From Pelagibacteraceae bacterium AG-464-P07 (lineage in GTDB: Bacteria; Pseudomonadota; Alphaproteobacteria; Pelagibacterales; Pelagibacteraceae): a stretch of 64,000 nucleotides of DNA. Every line of letters starts with the position of its first letter. Within the stretch, counting starts at the first letter, position 1. The stretch is from assembly GCA_003211695.1 (NCBI GenBank), contig QCSA01000004.1:1-64000 (forward strand), read 5' to 3'. The translations under genes were made by a program, and so were the position numbers. Shown here in pieces: positions 36,671-47,526 of this stretch. Below the pieces are notes generated by a model that was not told the DNA's origin, searched no databases, and saw only the letters and a program-made list of their open reading frames with translations.

Positions 36671-39238
36671 TTACCTTTTTTTTCTTTTGTTTTTATCATA
36701 TTCTTTTCTTTTCTCAATCAATATTAACGCTTCTTCCATTGTAATTTCCATAGGGTCTTTTTCTTCAGGAATAGTCGCATTAAGGGATTTGTGTTTTATA
36801 TAAGGGCCAAATTTACCCTTCATGACTTTTACAAGCTTTTTATCATCAGGATGTTCACCTAAATGTTTTATTTCAGAAGAAGATATTCGTCCTGGTTTAG
36901 CTTCAGCAATCATTGTAACAGCTCTATTCAATCCAATTGTAAAAATATCTTCAGATGTTTCTATTCTTGCTGACTTATTTTCACATTTTAAATAAGGACC
37001 GAATCTTCCAGAGTTTAGAGTAATGTCTTTACCCATATCTGGATGTTGTCCAATTACTTTTGGTAAAGAGCATAAAAAATTTGCTCTTTGCAAGTCTATT
37101 GAGTCAATTGAAATACCTTTTGGAATTGAAACATTTTTGAAATTAGTATTATCTTTTTCTTTTCTTTTCTTACTTTTTTTTGTTTTTTTAACTTCTTCAT
37201 CAACAATTTCAGGTATTTTTTCATATTGAATGTATGGACCAAATCTTCCTACTTTTAAGTACATATCATTACCATTTTCATGTTTTCCAATTAATTTTGG
37301 TTCTGCCAATTGTGATTGTTGAGCAGCCTTTGCTTTTGATAAAGGTCTGGTAAATTTACATTCTGGATAATTAGAACAACCAATAAAAGCACCTCCACGG
37401 AAACTGTTTTTCAAGCTTAATTGTCCATTCGCGCAAAGCTTGCATTTTCTATCAATATTACCAACATTATCCCTTTCAAATATTAATGTACCCAGACTAT
37501 CATTTAACAGATCTAAAACTTCTCTTGTTCTTTTTTCCTTAACCTCAGTAACATTTTGATTAAAGTCCTTCCAAAACATCTCTAGAACTTTAATCCATCC
37601 TTCTTTTCCTGAAGTGATTTCGTCTAATTGATTTTCCAATTCAGCAGTAAAATTGTAGTCTACATATTTAGAAAATAGTTTTTCCAAAAAAGCTGTTATT
37701 AATTTTCCTCTATCTGTAGGATGAAATCTTTTATTTAAGGTTTCAACATAACCTCTAGTAGATATAACAGAAATAATGCTTGCATATGTAGAAGGTCTTC
37801 CAATACCTAATTCTTCAAGTTTTTTTACTAAACTCGCTTCCGAATATCTAGGTGGTGGTTGTGTAAAATGCTGCTCATCTATAAGACTCTCGATATTAAC
37901 AGGTCCATTTGACATTTTAGGCAAAACGCTTTCGCCGTCCTCTTTTTTAGCATCTTTATAAACTTTTAAATAACCATCAAATTTAATTACCGATCCAGTA
38001 GTTTTTAAAATAGTTTCTTTGTTATCAGATGTAATTGTAATTGTGTTTCTATCAAATTGCGCTGATTGTATTTGAGAGGATAAAGCTCTACTCCAAATTA
38101 GATCATACAATTTATGTTGTTCTGGACTTAAATATTTTTTTACTTTGTCAGGAGATTTATCAATATCAGTAGGTCGTATTGCTTCGTGAGCTTCCTGAGC
38201 ATTCTTTGCTTTTTTACCAGAATAATTTAAAGGGTCTTTAGGAAGGTATTCATTTCCATATGTATTTTTAATAAAATTTCTAAAATTAGATACAGCTTCT
38301 TCTGATATGTTTGTTCCGTCAGTTCTCATATATGTGATTAAGCCTATAGTTTCTCCATCAATTTCAATTCCTTGATAAAGTTTTTGAGCAATTTGCATTG
38401 TTCTCGATGCACCTAAACCTAGTCTTCCAGAGGAAACTTGCTGAAGTGTTGACGTAGTAAAAGGACCTGCAGGGTTTCTACTTACAATTTTTGACGATAT
38501 ATCAGAAATACTAAATTTCATTTTTTTAATTCGTTCAGCAGCATCATTAATATCCTCTTTATTTTTGAAAGAGAATTTTTCAACTTTTTTTCCCTCTAGT
38601 TGTGAAATATTAGATGTTACTATGTTATTGCTATTGTCTTTAAAGTTTACTTTTAAAGACCAAAACTCCTTAGGGTTAAATAATTCAATCTCATGCTCTC
38701 TTTCAGTAATTAATTTCAAAGCAACAGATTGGACACGTCCAGCAGATTTGGATCCAGGTAGCTTAGTCCACAAAATAGGAGAAATATTGAATCCAACTAA
38801 ATAGTCTAATGCTCTTCTAGCCATGTAAGCATCGACTAGAAGTGGTTCAATATCTCTAGGGTTTTCTATACCTTTTGTAACAGCTTTTTTTGTAATTTCA
38901 TTGAAAACAACTCTTTCTATCTTCCTATCCTTTAATAATTTTTTTTGATCTAATACTTCTTTAACATGCCAGGCAATAGCCTCACCTTCACGATCAGGGT
39001 CCGTGGCTAAAATGATTTTATTTGAATCAGCGGCGGTATCTGTGATTTCTTTTAAATATTTTTTTGAGAAAGCATCAATTTCCCACAACATTTGAAAGTT
39101 ATTTTCAGGATCAACAGAACCATTTTTTGATGGTAGATCCCGAATATGTCCATAGCTAGCTAAAACTTTATATTCCTTGCCTAGATATTTATTTATAGTC
39201 TTTGCTTTAGCTGGACTTTCTACAATTACTAGGTTCAT
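36671..39238 (-). CDS. topA: DNA topoisomerase I
   Basis: 855 residues. The TOPRIM domain starts NLVIVESPAKAKTINKYLG, with DPDREGEAIAWH carrying the acidic metal site. The catalytic Tyr is in GLITYMRTDGTNIS. One classical four-Cys zinc ribbon follows (CKLCANGQL...GCSNYPEC), then three C-terminal FGPY repeats (GPYIQYEK, GPYLKCEN, GPYIKHKS) that replace extra zinc ribbons as in other alphaproteobacteria. Relaxes negative supercoils. In alphaproteobacteria dprA often precedes it; here plsY does, 85 bp away. Confidence 0.97.
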   Translation of the reverse strand: MNLVIVESPAKAKTINKYLGKEYKVLASYGHIRDLPSKNGSVDPENNFQMLWEIDAFSKKYLKEITDTAADSNKIILATDPDREGEAIAWHVKEVLDQKKLLKDRKIERVVFNEITKKAVTKGIENPRDIEPLLVDAYMARRALDYLVGFNISPILWTKLPGSKSAGRVQSVALKLITEREHEIELFNPKEFWSLKVNFKDNSNNIVTSNISQLEGKKVEKFSFKNKEDINDAAERIKKMKFSISDISSKIVSRNPAGPFTTSTLQQVSSGRLGLGASRTMQIAQKLYQGIEIDGETIGLITYMRTDGTNISEEAVSNFRNFIKNTYGNEYLPKDPLNYSGKKAKNAQEAHEAIRPTDIDKSPDKVKKYLSPEQHKLYDLIWSRALSSQIQSAQFDRNTITITSDNKETILKTTGSVIKFDGYLKVYKDAKKEDGESVLPKMSNGPVNIESLIDEQHFTQPPPRYSEASLVKKLEELGIGRPSTYASIISVISTRGYVETLNKRFHPTDRGKLITAFLEKLFSKYVDYNFTAELENQLDEITSGKEGWIKVLEMFWKDFNQNVTEVKEKRTREVLDLLNDSLGTLIFERDNVGNIDRKCKLCANGQLSLKNSFRGGAFIGCSNYPECKFTRPLSKAKAAQQSQLAEPKLIGKHENGNDMYLKVGRFGPYIQYEKIPEIVDEEVKKTKKSKKRKEKDNTNFKNVSIPKGISIDSIDLQRANFLCSLPKVIGQHPDMGKDITLNSGRFGPYLKCENKSARIETSEDIFTIGLNRAVTMIAEAKPGRISSSEIKHLGEHPDDKKLVKVMKGKFGPYIKHKSLNATIPEEKDPMEITMEEALILIEKRKEYDKNKRKKR

Positions 39239-39323
39239 TTATTGTTCCTAGCAAACTTTACTGTCAAATATAATTTGTTTTGTCAAACTGAAGATTCAAT
39301 TTGATAAATAAATGGCTTATAGC

Positions 39324-39935
39324 TTAGAGTTTTATTTTCTGCTCAGTTCCATTTATAAGATTAGAAATATTTTTTTTGTGTGTAAACATTATTAAAATGA
39401 AAAAAGTAAACAGTATAAATTTAATATTATAATCAAAAATAAAATTTGGATCTAATGCTGTAACAGCTTTCTCTCTAAATAAAGTTACCGCTAACACAGT
39501 CAAAGATGAAAACATTGATGACAAAGAAGAGTATTTAAATATTAAAGAAACAACTACCCACGTAAAGATAAATAAAACACTTAACCCATATGATAAAGCA
39601 AATAAGATACCAAGGTAAGTTGCAACTCCTTTTCCACCTTTAAATTTTAACCAAATTGGGAAAATATGTCCTAAAAAAGCCATTAAAGCTGAAAGTTGTA
39701 GAAATTCTAGAAAAAATTGTTGTGTAATCACAACAGGAGCATAACCTTTAATAATATCCAATACTAAAGTCGTTACTGCTAAAAGTTTGTTACCAGTTCT
39801 AAGAACATTTGTTGCTCCAATATTGCCAGAACCTATTTTTCTAACATCTTGGCCACTAAATAATTTAGTTAAAATTAATCCAAAAGGTATAGAACCACTT
39901 AAATATGAAAAAAGAACAACAGTTATAATTTCCAT
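39324..39935 (-). CDS. plsY: Glycerol-3-phosphate acyltransferase PlsY
   Basis: 203 residues with five membrane helices. The conserved loops are SGSIPFGLILTKLFSGQDVR followed by IGSGNIGATNVLR, and LKFKGGKGVATYLG. It transfers acyl groups from acyl-phosphate to glycerol-3-phosphate, the first step of phospholipid synthesis with PlsX. It starts 3 nt after pyrC in the leftward operon. Confidence 0.95.
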   Translation of the reverse strand: MEIITVVLFSYLSGSIPFGLILTKLFSGQDVRKIGSGNIGATNVLRTGNKLLAVTTLVLDIIKGYAPVVITQQFFLEFLQLSALMAFLGHIFPIWLKFKGGKGVATYLGILFALSYGLSVLFIFTWVVVSLIFKYSSLSSMFSSLTVLAVTLFREKAVTALDPNFIFDYNIKFILFTFFILIMFTHKKNISNLINGTEQKIKL

Positions 39936-39938
39936 TAC

Positions 39939-41234
39939 TTATAAGATTCTCTCGTAAGCAATTTCACCCTTTATGAAAGTTTTTAATACCTGACCTTGTA
40001 ACTTTCTATTTTCTATAGGAGTGTTTTTGGATTTTGATTTTAGTTCACTTTGTTTAACAACCCAAGGTTTGTTGATATCAAGAACACATAAATCAGCATC
40101 ATTTCCAACTTTAAGACTTCCTTTATTTATACCAAGAATTTTAGCTGGGTTTGATGTTACTGAAGCTAGCAATTTATCAAGTTTTATTGATTTATTGTGA
40201 AAATGTTCTAAGGCAAGAGATAGTAAAGTTTCTACACCAATTGCTCCAGTAGCAGACTGAGAAAAAGTAAGTCTTTTTGACTCTTCGTCTTGTGGTTTGT
40301 GATCAGAAACTATGACATCTATGATGCCATTATTAACACTTTCTACTAGAGACAGTCGATCATTTTCAGTTCTAAGAGGAGGGGAGAGTTTTAAAAAAGT
40401 TTTAAAGTCACCAATATCATTTTCATTTAGTGATAAATTATTGATTGAAACTCCTGCGGTAAAAATTTTTCCTTCTTCTTTAGCTTTTTTAATTACAGAA
40501 ACCGTTTTTGCTGAAGATATTTGTGAAATATGATATCTACAAAAATATTCTTCTAAAAATGATAAATCTCTTTCAACTATAATTTTTTCAGCTAAAGAAG
40601 GAATTCCTTTTAAGCCTAGTCTAGTTGATATTTCTCCATCATTAATTAAACCACCCTCAGATAGGATGTTATCTTCTGCATGTTGAATAATTAAAGATTG
40701 TGACTGACTGGCAAAATTCATTATTCTTGCCATAACTTGTGGATTTTGAACAGTTTTAATTCCATCAGTGAAAGCAATTATTCCTTTTCTTTTAAGAAGA
40801 CCAAATTCTGTCATCTGTTTGCCATCGGTATTTTTAGTCAAACTTGCAGACGGGAAAATATTAATTTTTGATTTGTCTCTGCCTCTCCTTTTCAGAAAAT
40901 CCACCATAGAAACACTATCGATTACTGGTGATGTATTAGGCATTGAAACAACGGATGTAACACCACCAGATAGTGCAGCATTACTTAAAGTTCTAAAACT
41001 TTCCTTATATTCGTAACCTGGCTCTCCAACAAAAACTCTCATATCAACTAAACCGGGTATTAAGACTTGTTTCTTTAAATCTATTTTTTCTGCTGTTGTG
41101 GGTAAATTTCCATTTACTACCTTTTTTCCCACGGCTTTAATCAAACCTTTTGTGTCTATAATCAAGCCACCCATTTCATCAATTTGATTTTGGGGGTCAA
41201 TGATTCTTGCGTTTATTAAATATTTTTCTTTCAT
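39939..41234 (-). CDS. pyrC: Dihydroorotase-like protein with degenerate metal-binding motifs
   Basis: 431 residues, amidohydrolase family, class I dihydroorotase type. It sits directly behind pyrB, sharing one base, which argues for the pyrimidine pathway (carbamoyl-aspartate to dihydroorotate). However, the expected HxH of the metal site reads DMRVFVGEPG at 64-73 (Arg66 and Phe68 instead of His). The HxxH-type motif reads YHISQIS, and the usual DHAPH reads SDHKPQ. HAED and the final Asp/His of SDH remain. Comparable alphaproteobacterial PyrC and Pseudomonas PyrC-prime proteins next to ATCase exist, the latter being non-catalytic partners. So it may be a structural ATCase partner rather than an enzyme. 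Confidence 0.85.
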   Translation of the reverse strand: MKEKYLINARIIDPQNQIDEMGGLIIDTKGLIKAVGKKVVNGNLPTTAEKIDLKKQVLIPGLVDMRVFVGEPGYEYKESFRTLSNAALSGGVTSVVSMPNTSPVIDSVSMVDFLKRRGRDKSKINIFPSASLTKNTDGKQMTEFGLLKRKGIIAFTDGIKTVQNPQVMARIMNFASQSQSLIIQHAEDNILSEGGLINDGEISTRLGLKGIPSLAEKIIVERDLSFLEEYFCRYHISQISSAKTVSVIKKAKEEGKIFTAGVSINNLSLNENDIGDFKTFLKLSPPLRTENDRLSLVESVNNGIIDVIVSDHKPQDEESKRLTFSQSATGAIGVETLLSLALEHFHNKSIKLDKLLASVTSNPAKILGINKGSLKVGNDADLCVLDINKPWVVKQSELKSKSKNTPIENRKLQGQVLKTFIKGEIAYERIL

Positions 41235-42184
41235 TATATTTTTTTACAATAAATTTTTAGACAAGCCATTCTTACAGCAACACCCAGTTCTACTTGTTCT
41301 CTTATTACACTTTTATTAATATCATCTGCTAGGTTAGTATCAATTTCAACACCTCTATTCATCGGACCTGGATGCATTATCAAAGCTTCTTTTTTTGCCT
41401 TTGCCATTTTGTCAGGAGTTAAACCAAAGTATTCATAATATTCTCTAGCTGAGGGTAAAAAAGAACCTTGCATTCTTTCATTTTGTAGTCTTAACATCAT
41501 TACAATATCGCAATTATCTAAGCCTTTTTTCATATCTGTAAAAACATTTACTCCTAGACGTTCAATAGAATGTGGTAGTAAAGTTTTAGGCGCCACAACG
41601 TTAATCTCAGCACCCAACATACTCATCAAATAAATGTTTGATCTAGCTACTCTTGAATGTAAAATATCTCCACAGATAGCTATTTTTAATCCTTCAACTT
41701 TACCTCTTCTGTTGATTATAGTTAAAGCATCAAGCAAAGCTTGCGTTGGATGTTCTCTTCTACCATCTCCAGCGTTAATTACAGAACAGTTTACTTTTTG
41801 AGATAATAAATTAGGTGCACCGGAGTCCTGATGTCTTACAACAATAATATCAGGATGCATGGCATTTAATGTCATTGCGGTGTCAATTAAAGTTTCTCCT
41901 TTTTTAATAGCAGAGTTAACAATATTCATTGACATAACATCTGCCCCAAGTCTTTTTCCGGCTAACTCAAAAGAACTTTGAGTTCTTGTTGAAGGTTCAA
42001 AAAATAAGTTAATTTGAGTTTTTCCTCTTAAAACATCCGTTTTTTTTGAGGTACTTTTGTTTAATTTTATAAAATCTTTTGCTTCATCTAATATGTATGA
42101 AACTTCGGAAAAAGAGAGATCCTGAATACCTAAAAGGTGATTTTGACTAATTTTAACAGCTTTAAATTTTTTAATTACAGCCAT
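41234..42184 (-). CDS. pyrB: Aspartate carbamoyltransferase catalytic subunit
   Basis: 316 residues starting [20 protein letters not shown]. The frame stays open 13 codons further up, but the extra residues are not family-like. Carbamoyl-phosphate site [28 protein letters not shown], the HPTQALLD block and [12 protein letters not shown] are all present. Catalyses carbamoyl phosphate + aspartate to carbamoyl aspartate. No pyrI is visible. The neighbouring PyrC-like protein could be its holoenzyme partner. Confidence 0.96.
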   Translation of the reverse strand: MAVIKKFKAVKISQNHLLGIQDLSFSEVSYILDEAKDFIKLNKSTSKKTDVLRGKTQINLFFEPSTRTQSSFELAGKRLGADVMSMNIVNSAIKKGETLIDTAMTLNAMHPDIIVVRHQDSGAPNLLSQKVNCSVINAGDGRREHPTQALLDALTIINRRGKVEGLKIAICGDILHSRVARSNIYLMSMLGAEINVVAPKTLLPHSIERLGVNVFTDMKKGLDNCDIVMMLRLQNERMQGSFLPSAREYYEYFGLTPDKMAKAKKEALIMHPGPMNRGVEIDTNLADDINKSVIREQVELGVAVRMACLKIYCKKI

Positions 42185-42231
42185 TAAAATCAACTCTATA
42201 GAGCTTTTTAGTAGCTCATGCAAGTAATTTA

Positions 42232-42702
42232 TTAATTACTCAAATAATCAATGGCTCCCTGAAGTATAAATGCAGCTGAATTTTTGTCTAACTTTTTGAT
42301 CTTGTTTGAAACATTAGTATTTAAATTTTTGGCCATTTTAAAAGCAGCCTCACTTGAAAGCCTTTCATCCCAAAATGTGATTGGAATTGTAACATTTTTT
42401 GATAATTTTTTTGCAAAATCCATAGATGATTGAGCTGATCTACCTAAAGAACCATTCATATTAATTGCTTTTCCTATAACGATTCCCTTTATTTCATTTT
42501 CAAGGATAATTTTGTCAATTTCCCTTAATAAAAATTCAAACTTGTTTTTTATAAGTGTTTTGAATGGAGTGGCAACTGCTTTGTTTTCATCACAAATAGC
42601 TATTCCAATATTTTTTTTTCCAGGATCAATTCCTAGTAGTCTAGATTTAATCCCTATATTCTTTTTAAATTCATCTATACTCAGTATATTGTATGTTTTC
42701 AT
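42232..42702 (-). CDS. ruvX: Putative pre-16S rRNA nuclease RuvX/YqgF
   Basis: 156 residues, RNase H-like fold. [19 protein letters not shown] contains the first catalytic Asp; [30 protein letters not shown] and a final [17 protein letters not shown] follow. Matures the 16S 5' end. It heads the leftward ruvX-pyrB-pyrC-plsY run and diverges from gatC with only 39 bp between the two start codons. Confidence 0.93.
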   Translation of the reverse strand: MKTYNILSIDEFKKNIGIKSRLLGIDPGKKNIGIAICDENKAVATPFKTLIKNKFEFLLREIDKIILENEIKGIVIGKAINMNGSLGRSAQSSMDFAKKLSKNVTIPITFWDERLSSEAAFKMAKNLNTNVSNKIKKLDKNSAAFILQGAIDYLSN

Positions 42703-42741
42703 CTTAAATGATAATTTCTACTTATTTGTTAATAATCATAA

Positions 42742-43029
42742 ATGTCAATAGATAAAGATACAGTAAAACATATATCAAAATTAGCTAGAATTTCATTAGA
42801 TGATAAGAAGATTGCAAATCTATCTAAAGATCTTTCATCAATAATGAAATTTATTGAAAAATTAAATGAACTAAATACTGACAAAACTAGTCCTCTTACA
42901 TCGATAATAAATGCTTCGCTTAAATCAAGAAGTGATGAAATTAGAGATGGAAAAATAAGGGATCAAATTTTGAAAAATTCACCAGAAACAAATAAAGAAT
43001 TTTTCGTAGTGCCAAAGGTTATCGAATAA
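42742..43029 (+). CDS. gatC: Asp/Glu-tRNA amidotransferase subunit C
   Basis: 95 residues, typical. [19 protein letters not shown] at the N-terminus and the C-terminal [28 protein letters not shown] are the family pattern. GatC wraps around GatA/GatB and stabilizes them. It is followed by gatA after 1 nt. Confidence 0.95.
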   Translation: MSIDKDTVKHISKLARISLDDKKIANLSKDLSSIMKFIEKLNELNTDKTSPLTSIINASLKSRSDEIRDGKIRDQILKNSPETNKEFFVVPKVIE

Positions 43030-43030
43030 T

Positions 43031-44485
43031 ATGTCAAATATTTCAGAATTTTCTCTCACAAGGATAGTTTCTGGAATAAAAAAAAAGGATTTTACATCAG
43101 AAGAAGTAACTAGATCATTTATAAATAATTCAAAAAAATCTAAGAAATTAAACACATACATTACAGAATGTTTTGATCAAGCTATTCAATCTGCAAAAAA
43201 TTTTGATAAAAAAAAGGATTACAAGGGTTTATTATCTGGAGTACCAATAGCTGTAAAAGATTTATTCTGCACAAGAAATGTTAAAACGACTGCTGGAAGT
43301 AAGATTTTACACAATTTTGTTCCTACATACGAATCTACAATTACGAGCAATTTATGGTCTCAAGGTTCTTTTTTATTAGGGAAACTAAATTGTGATGAAT
43401 TTGCTATGGGCTCATCAAATGAAACTAGTTTTTTTGGAAATGTTATAAATCCTTTCGGACAAAAATTAGTTCCTGGTGGATCATCAGGAGGTTCAGCTTC
43501 TGCATTGGCAGCAAATCTTACCCCAGCTACTATCGGAACCGATACTGGCGGGTCTATCAGACAACCAGCATCCTTTACAGGAACAGTAGGATTAAAACCT
43601 ACGTACGGAAGATGTTCAAGATGGGGAATAGTTGCTTTTGCTTCCTCATTAGATCAAGCGGGACCTATGACGAAAAATGTAAAAGATTGTGCTTTGTTGT
43701 TACAAGCTATGTCTGGTTATGATCCTAAAGATTCTACGTCGGTAGATATTAAAGTTGATAATTATACTTCTAAATTAACTGAAAAAATAAAAGGTTTAAA
43801 AATTGGAATACCTAAAGAATACACAGTTGATAATATGCCAAATGAAATAGATAATATTTGGAAACAAGGAGTGGATTATCTAATAGATGCTGGAGCCACT
43901 ATAAAAAATATTTCTTTGCCTCACACAATATATGCTCTTCCCGCATATTATATTGTTGCACCTGCTGAAGCGTCTTCAAATTTAGCGAGATACGATGGTG
44001 TAAAATATGGACATAGAGCTAAAGGAAATAATTTAGTTGAAATGTACGAAAATACTAGATCCGAAGGTTTTGGGGATGAAGTAAAAAGAAGAATTTTAAT
44101 TGGCACTTATGTTTTGTCATCTGGCTATTACGATGCTTATTATTTAAAAGCACAAAAGGTTAGGCAATTAATTAAAAATGATTTTGACAAAGCATTTACT
44201 GACGTGGATGCAATATTAACACCATCAACTCCTAGTTCGGCATTTAAAATAGGAGATAAAAAAGATGATCCAGTTTCAATGTATTTAAACGATATTTTTA
44301 CAGTACCAGTTAATTTATCTGGTTTGCCTGCTATTTCTGTCCCAACAGGTTATGACAAAAATAATTTACCTTTAGGATTACAACTAATTGGAAAAGCTTT
44401 TGATGAACAGACAATTTTAAATCTTTCGTTAGCCATAGAAAAGAGGGCAAATTTTAATAAAAAAATTAAAGTTTGGTGGAATTAA
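43031..44485 (+). CDS. gatA: Asp/Glu-tRNA amidotransferase subunit A (amidase)
   Basis: 484 residues. The amidase-signature Ser-cisSer-Lys triad is visible: Lys in PIAVKDLF, the Ser-rich block [14 protein letters not shown], and [15 protein letters not shown] with the nucleophilic Ser. Releases ammonia from Gln and passes it to GatB. Its stop shares a base with the gatB ATG. Confidence 0.97.
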   Translation: MSNISEFSLTRIVSGIKKKDFTSEEVTRSFINNSKKSKKLNTYITECFDQAIQSAKNFDKKKDYKGLLSGVPIAVKDLFCTRNVKTTAGSKILHNFVPTYESTITSNLWSQGSFLLGKLNCDEFAMGSSNETSFFGNVINPFGQKLVPGGSSGGSASALAANLTPATIGTDTGGSIRQPASFTGTVGLKPTYGRCSRWGIVAFASSLDQAGPMTKNVKDCALLLQAMSGYDPKDSTSVDIKVDNYTSKLTEKIKGLKIGIPKEYTVDNMPNEIDNIWKQGVDYLIDAGATIKNISLPHTIYALPAYYIVAPAEASSNLARYDGVKYGHRAKGNNLVEMYENTRSEGFGDEVKRRILIGTYVLSSGYYDAYYLKAQKVRQLIKNDFDKAFTDVDAILTPSTPSSAFKIGDKKDDPVSMYLNDIFTVPVNLSGLPAISVPTGYDKNNLPLGLQLIGKAFDEQTILNLSLAIEKRANFNKKIKVWWN

Positions 44486-45951
44486 TGACTGCAAAAAAAT
44501 TCGATTATTTAATAAATGGAGATAAGAGCAAATGGGAAGTTATTATAGGCTTAGAAGTTCATGCTCAAGTTTTATCAAAATCTAAACTTTTTTCTCCATC
44601 TCCAACAAAATTTGGTGCCGAACCTAATACACAAGTTAGTTTAGTTGATACTGCATTTCCTGGAATGCTTCCAGTTATAAATCAATTTTGTATAGAACAA
44701 AGTATCAAAACTGGATTGGGTCTAAAAGCTAAAATAAATTTGAATTCAGTTTTTGACAGAAAAAACTATTTTTATGCTGATCTTCCTCAAGGGTATCAAA
44801 TTTCACAATACAAAAATCCAATAGTAGGAGAAGGTGAAATTGTACTTGATATGCCATACGGAACTAAAAAAGTTGGAATCGAAAGACTTCATCTTGAACA
44901 AGATGCTGGTAAAAGTATTCACGATATAGATCCAGACAATTCCTATGTTGATCTCAATAGATCTGGAGTTGCTTTAATGGAAATTGTTAGTAAGCCAGAT
45001 TTGAGATCTCCTGAAGAAGTAAATGTTTATGTTAAAAAATTGAGATCAATCATGAGATATTTAGGTACTTGTGACGGAAACATGCAGGAAGGTTCGTTAA
45101 GAGCTGACGTTAATGTTTCCGTAAGAAAAGTTGGAGATAAAAAATTTGGAACAAGGTGCGAAATTAAAAATGTAAATTCAATTAGATTCATGCAACTGGC
45201 TATAGAATATGAAGCAAGAAGACAAGTTGAGCTGTTAGAATCTGATAAGAAAGTAAATCAAGAAACAAGATTATTTGATACAAAAAAAAATGCTACTAGA
45301 TCGATGCGTTCAAAAGAAGAAGCTCATGACTATAGATATTTTCCAGATCCAGATTTGTTACCACTTAAATTGGAACAGAGTCTAGTTGATAAGTTAAAAA
45401 AAGAATTACCCGAATTGCCTGACGAAAAGAAAGAAAGATTTATAAAAGAACATAATTTATCCCCATATGAAGCAAATATCTTAGTATCTGAAAAAGAAAT
45501 TTCAGATTATTATGAAGAAGTTATAAAAAAATGTGATAAAAAATTAGCAACAAATTGGATTACCGTAGAATTATTTGCCTTATTGAATAAAAAGAATCTC
45601 TCCATTTTACAATCACCAGTTAGTGCAAGAAATTTATCCAAGTTAATTAAAATGATTACTTCAGGAAAGATTTCAGGAAAAATTGCAAAAGATGTTTTTG
45701 TAAAAATGCAAGTTGATGATAAGGATGCGGAACAAATTGTTGAAAAAGAAGGTTTAATACAACAAAGTGACCCTAAGGAATTGGAAAAAATAATTACAAA
45801 AGTAATTTCTAATAATAAAGATAAGGTAGAACAATATAAATCTGGAAAAGAAAAACTTTTTGGTTTCTTTGTTGGGCAGATTATGAAAGCTTCTGAAGGT
45901 AAGGCCAATCCTCAACTTGTTAATGAAATTTTAAGAAACAAGTTAAAATAG
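44485..45951 (+). CDS. gatB: Asp/Glu-tRNA amidotransferase subunit B
   Basis: 488 residues from the ATG ([13 protein letters not shown]) that overlaps the gatA stop as TAATG; an upstream TTG in frame is less likely. The kinase/transamidase core [35 protein letters not shown] and the C-terminal YqeY-like tRNA-binding domain (VNEILRNKL end) are complete. With GatA/GatC it amidates misacylated Glu-tRNA(Gln) and possibly Asp-tRNA(Asn), implying no GlnRS-only route. Confidence 0.97.
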   Translation: MTAKKFDYLINGDKSKWEVIIGLEVHAQVLSKSKLFSPSPTKFGAEPNTQVSLVDTAFPGMLPVINQFCIEQSIKTGLGLKAKINLNSVFDRKNYFYADLPQGYQISQYKNPIVGEGEIVLDMPYGTKKVGIERLHLEQDAGKSIHDIDPDNSYVDLNRSGVALMEIVSKPDLRSPEEVNVYVKKLRSIMRYLGTCDGNMQEGSLRADVNVSVRKVGDKKFGTRCEIKNVNSIRFMQLAIEYEARRQVELLESDKKVNQETRLFDTKKNATRSMRSKEEAHDYRYFPDPDLLPLKLEQSLVDKLKKELPELPDEKKERFIKEHNLSPYEANILVSEKEISDYYEEVIKKCDKKLATNWITVELFALLNKKNLSILQSPVSARNLSKLIKMITSGKISGKIAKDVFVKMQVDDKDAEQIVEKEGLIQQSDPKELEKIITKVISNNKDKVEQYKSGKEKLFGFFVGQIMKASEGKANPQLVNEILRNKLK

Positions 45952-45952
45952 A

Positions 45953-46609
45953 ATGTTTAAAAATATTGAGGTAACACAGGAACTCTTGGACTATATTTAC
46001 GATCATAGCTCCTCCTTACACCCAATTCAAAAAGAGATCATGAAATATAACAAAACACTTGGAGATATACAAAGGATGCAAATTTCTGAAACACAGGCAC
46101 TTTTTTTACAATTTTTAATAAAAATAAATAATGTAAATAGCTGTTTAGAAATTGGTACTTTTACTGGTTTCAGTGCTTTGTCTATGGCTTTAGCATTACC
46201 TATTGATGGAAAGTTAGTTGCTATTGATAAAGACAAAAAAATTATAGATATGGCAAAATCTTTTTTTAAAAAAGCAGAAATGGAGAACAAAATTTCAACT
46301 ATTATTGATGATGCAAAACAGTCTTTAAAATCACTTTTAAAGTCTAATTCGGTTTTTGATTTGATATTTATTGATGCTGATAAAAGCAATTATATAAATT
46401 ATTTTGAATTTGCAATTAAACTTGTTAAAAGAAACGGCATTATAATTTTTGATAATGTTTTATGGCAAGGTGACGTAGCAAAAAAGGAAATTGTTGATAA
46501 TCAAACTGAAGAAATGAGAAAGTTTAATAGTCACATTAAAAATGATAAGAAAACAGAAAAAACGATTTTACCTTTAGGTGATGGCCTAACAATTTGTAGA
46601 AAGTTATAG
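45953..46609 (+). CDS. SAM-dependent O-methyltransferase (caffeoyl-CoA OMT-like family)
   Basis: 218 residues. SAM motif I is CLEIGTFTGFSALSMALALP, followed by VAIDKDKKI (acidic loop), FDLIFIDADKSNYINYFE (motif with catalytic/metal Asp) and GIIIFDNVLWQGDV. This matches bacterial class-I O-methyltransferases that act on catechol-like small molecules; the substrate is not predictable. It begins 1 nt after gatB and abuts trhO. Confidence 0.88.
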   Translation: MFKNIEVTQELLDYIYDHSSSLHPIQKEIMKYNKTLGDIQRMQISETQALFLQFLIKINNVNSCLEIGTFTGFSALSMALALPIDGKLVAIDKDKKIIDMAKSFFKKAEMENKISTIIDDAKQSLKSLLKSNSVFDLIFIDADKSNYINYFEFAIKLVKRNGIIIFDNVLWQGDVAKKEIVDNQTEEMRKFNSHIKNDKKTEKTILPLGDGLTICRKL

Positions 46610-47515
46610 ATGTTTTACGTTCAGGGTTTTTACAAAATTAAGAGAATAGCTAATTTCTATCAGTATAAGGATTTACTAAAAAAATATCTTTTATCTAAAT
46701 TCGTTAAAGGTACTATAATTTTATCACCAGAAGGTATTAATGGTACTATTGCTGGCAAGAAAAAAGATGTTAAAAATTGTATAGATTATATTAAGGATAA
46801 ATTTTCTATAGTTTCCTTCGATAGTCACAATACTTCAATTTGTGAGTTCTTACCTTTTTATAGGGCAAAAGTTAAAGTTAAAAAAGAAGTTGTTCCTATA
46901 GGATTAAAATTAAAATTCAACGAAAAAAACAAAAATTGTTACGTAGATCCTAATCATTGGAACAAATTAATCAGTGATGAAAATGTTACATTAATAGACG
47001 TTAGAAAATCTTTCGAACATAAAGTTGGAACTTTTAAAAGCGCTGTAAATCCGAAAATTAATAGTTTTAGAGAGTTTCCAAAATATTTTAATAAACTTAA
47101 AAAGAATAATAAGATAGCTATGTTCTGTACGGGAGGAATACGCTGCGAAAAAGCTTCTAACTTTTTAATGCAAAAAGGATTTAAAAATGTATTCCAACTT
47201 AAAGGAGGTATTTTTAACTATTTAAATAAAATAAATATCAAAAAATCCTTATGGCAAGGTGAGTGCTTCGTTTTTGATAATAGAGTTTCAGTAAAACATA
47301 AATTATCGTTAGGTTCTTATTCTATGTGTAGAGGATGTCGAATGCCTATTTCAGTACAAGAAAAAAAATCTAGTAAATATAAGGAAGGTATTTCATGTCC
47401 TTACTGTTATAATAAGTTAACTAAATCACAAAAAGATAGATTTTCAATGAGACAAAAACAAATTTTAATAGCAAGAAAATTAAATAAAGCTCACATCTAT
47501 CAAAAAGAATATTAA
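46610..47515 (+). CDS. trhO: tRNA uridine 5-oxyacetic-pathway hydroxylase TrhO (rhodanese-like, UPF0176)
   Basis: 301 residues. The N-terminal acylphosphatase-like half contains FVKGTIILSPEGINGTIAG, and the rhodanese domain reads VTLIDVRKSFEHKVGTFK with the active-site Cys in MFCTGGIRCEKA. A C-terminal CxxC pair (CRGCRMPISV, CPYC) is typical of the family. E. coli TrhO hydroxylates U34 of tRNA in an oxygen-dependent way. It abuts the methyltransferase with no gap. Confidence 0.92.
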   Translation: MFYVQGFYKIKRIANFYQYKDLLKKYLLSKFVKGTIILSPEGINGTIAGKKKDVKNCIDYIKDKFSIVSFDSHNTSICEFLPFYRAKVKVKKEVVPIGLKLKFNEKNKNCYVDPNHWNKLISDENVTLIDVRKSFEHKVGTFKSAVNPKINSFREFPKYFNKLKKNNKIAMFCTGGIRCEKASNFLMQKGFKNVFQLKGGIFNYLNKINIKKSLWQGECFVFDNRVSVKHKLSLGSYSMCRGCRMPISVQEKKSSKYKEGISCPYCYNKLTKSQKDRFSMRQKQILIARKLNKAHIYQKEY

Positions 47516-47526
47516 TTCTTTTTTTC

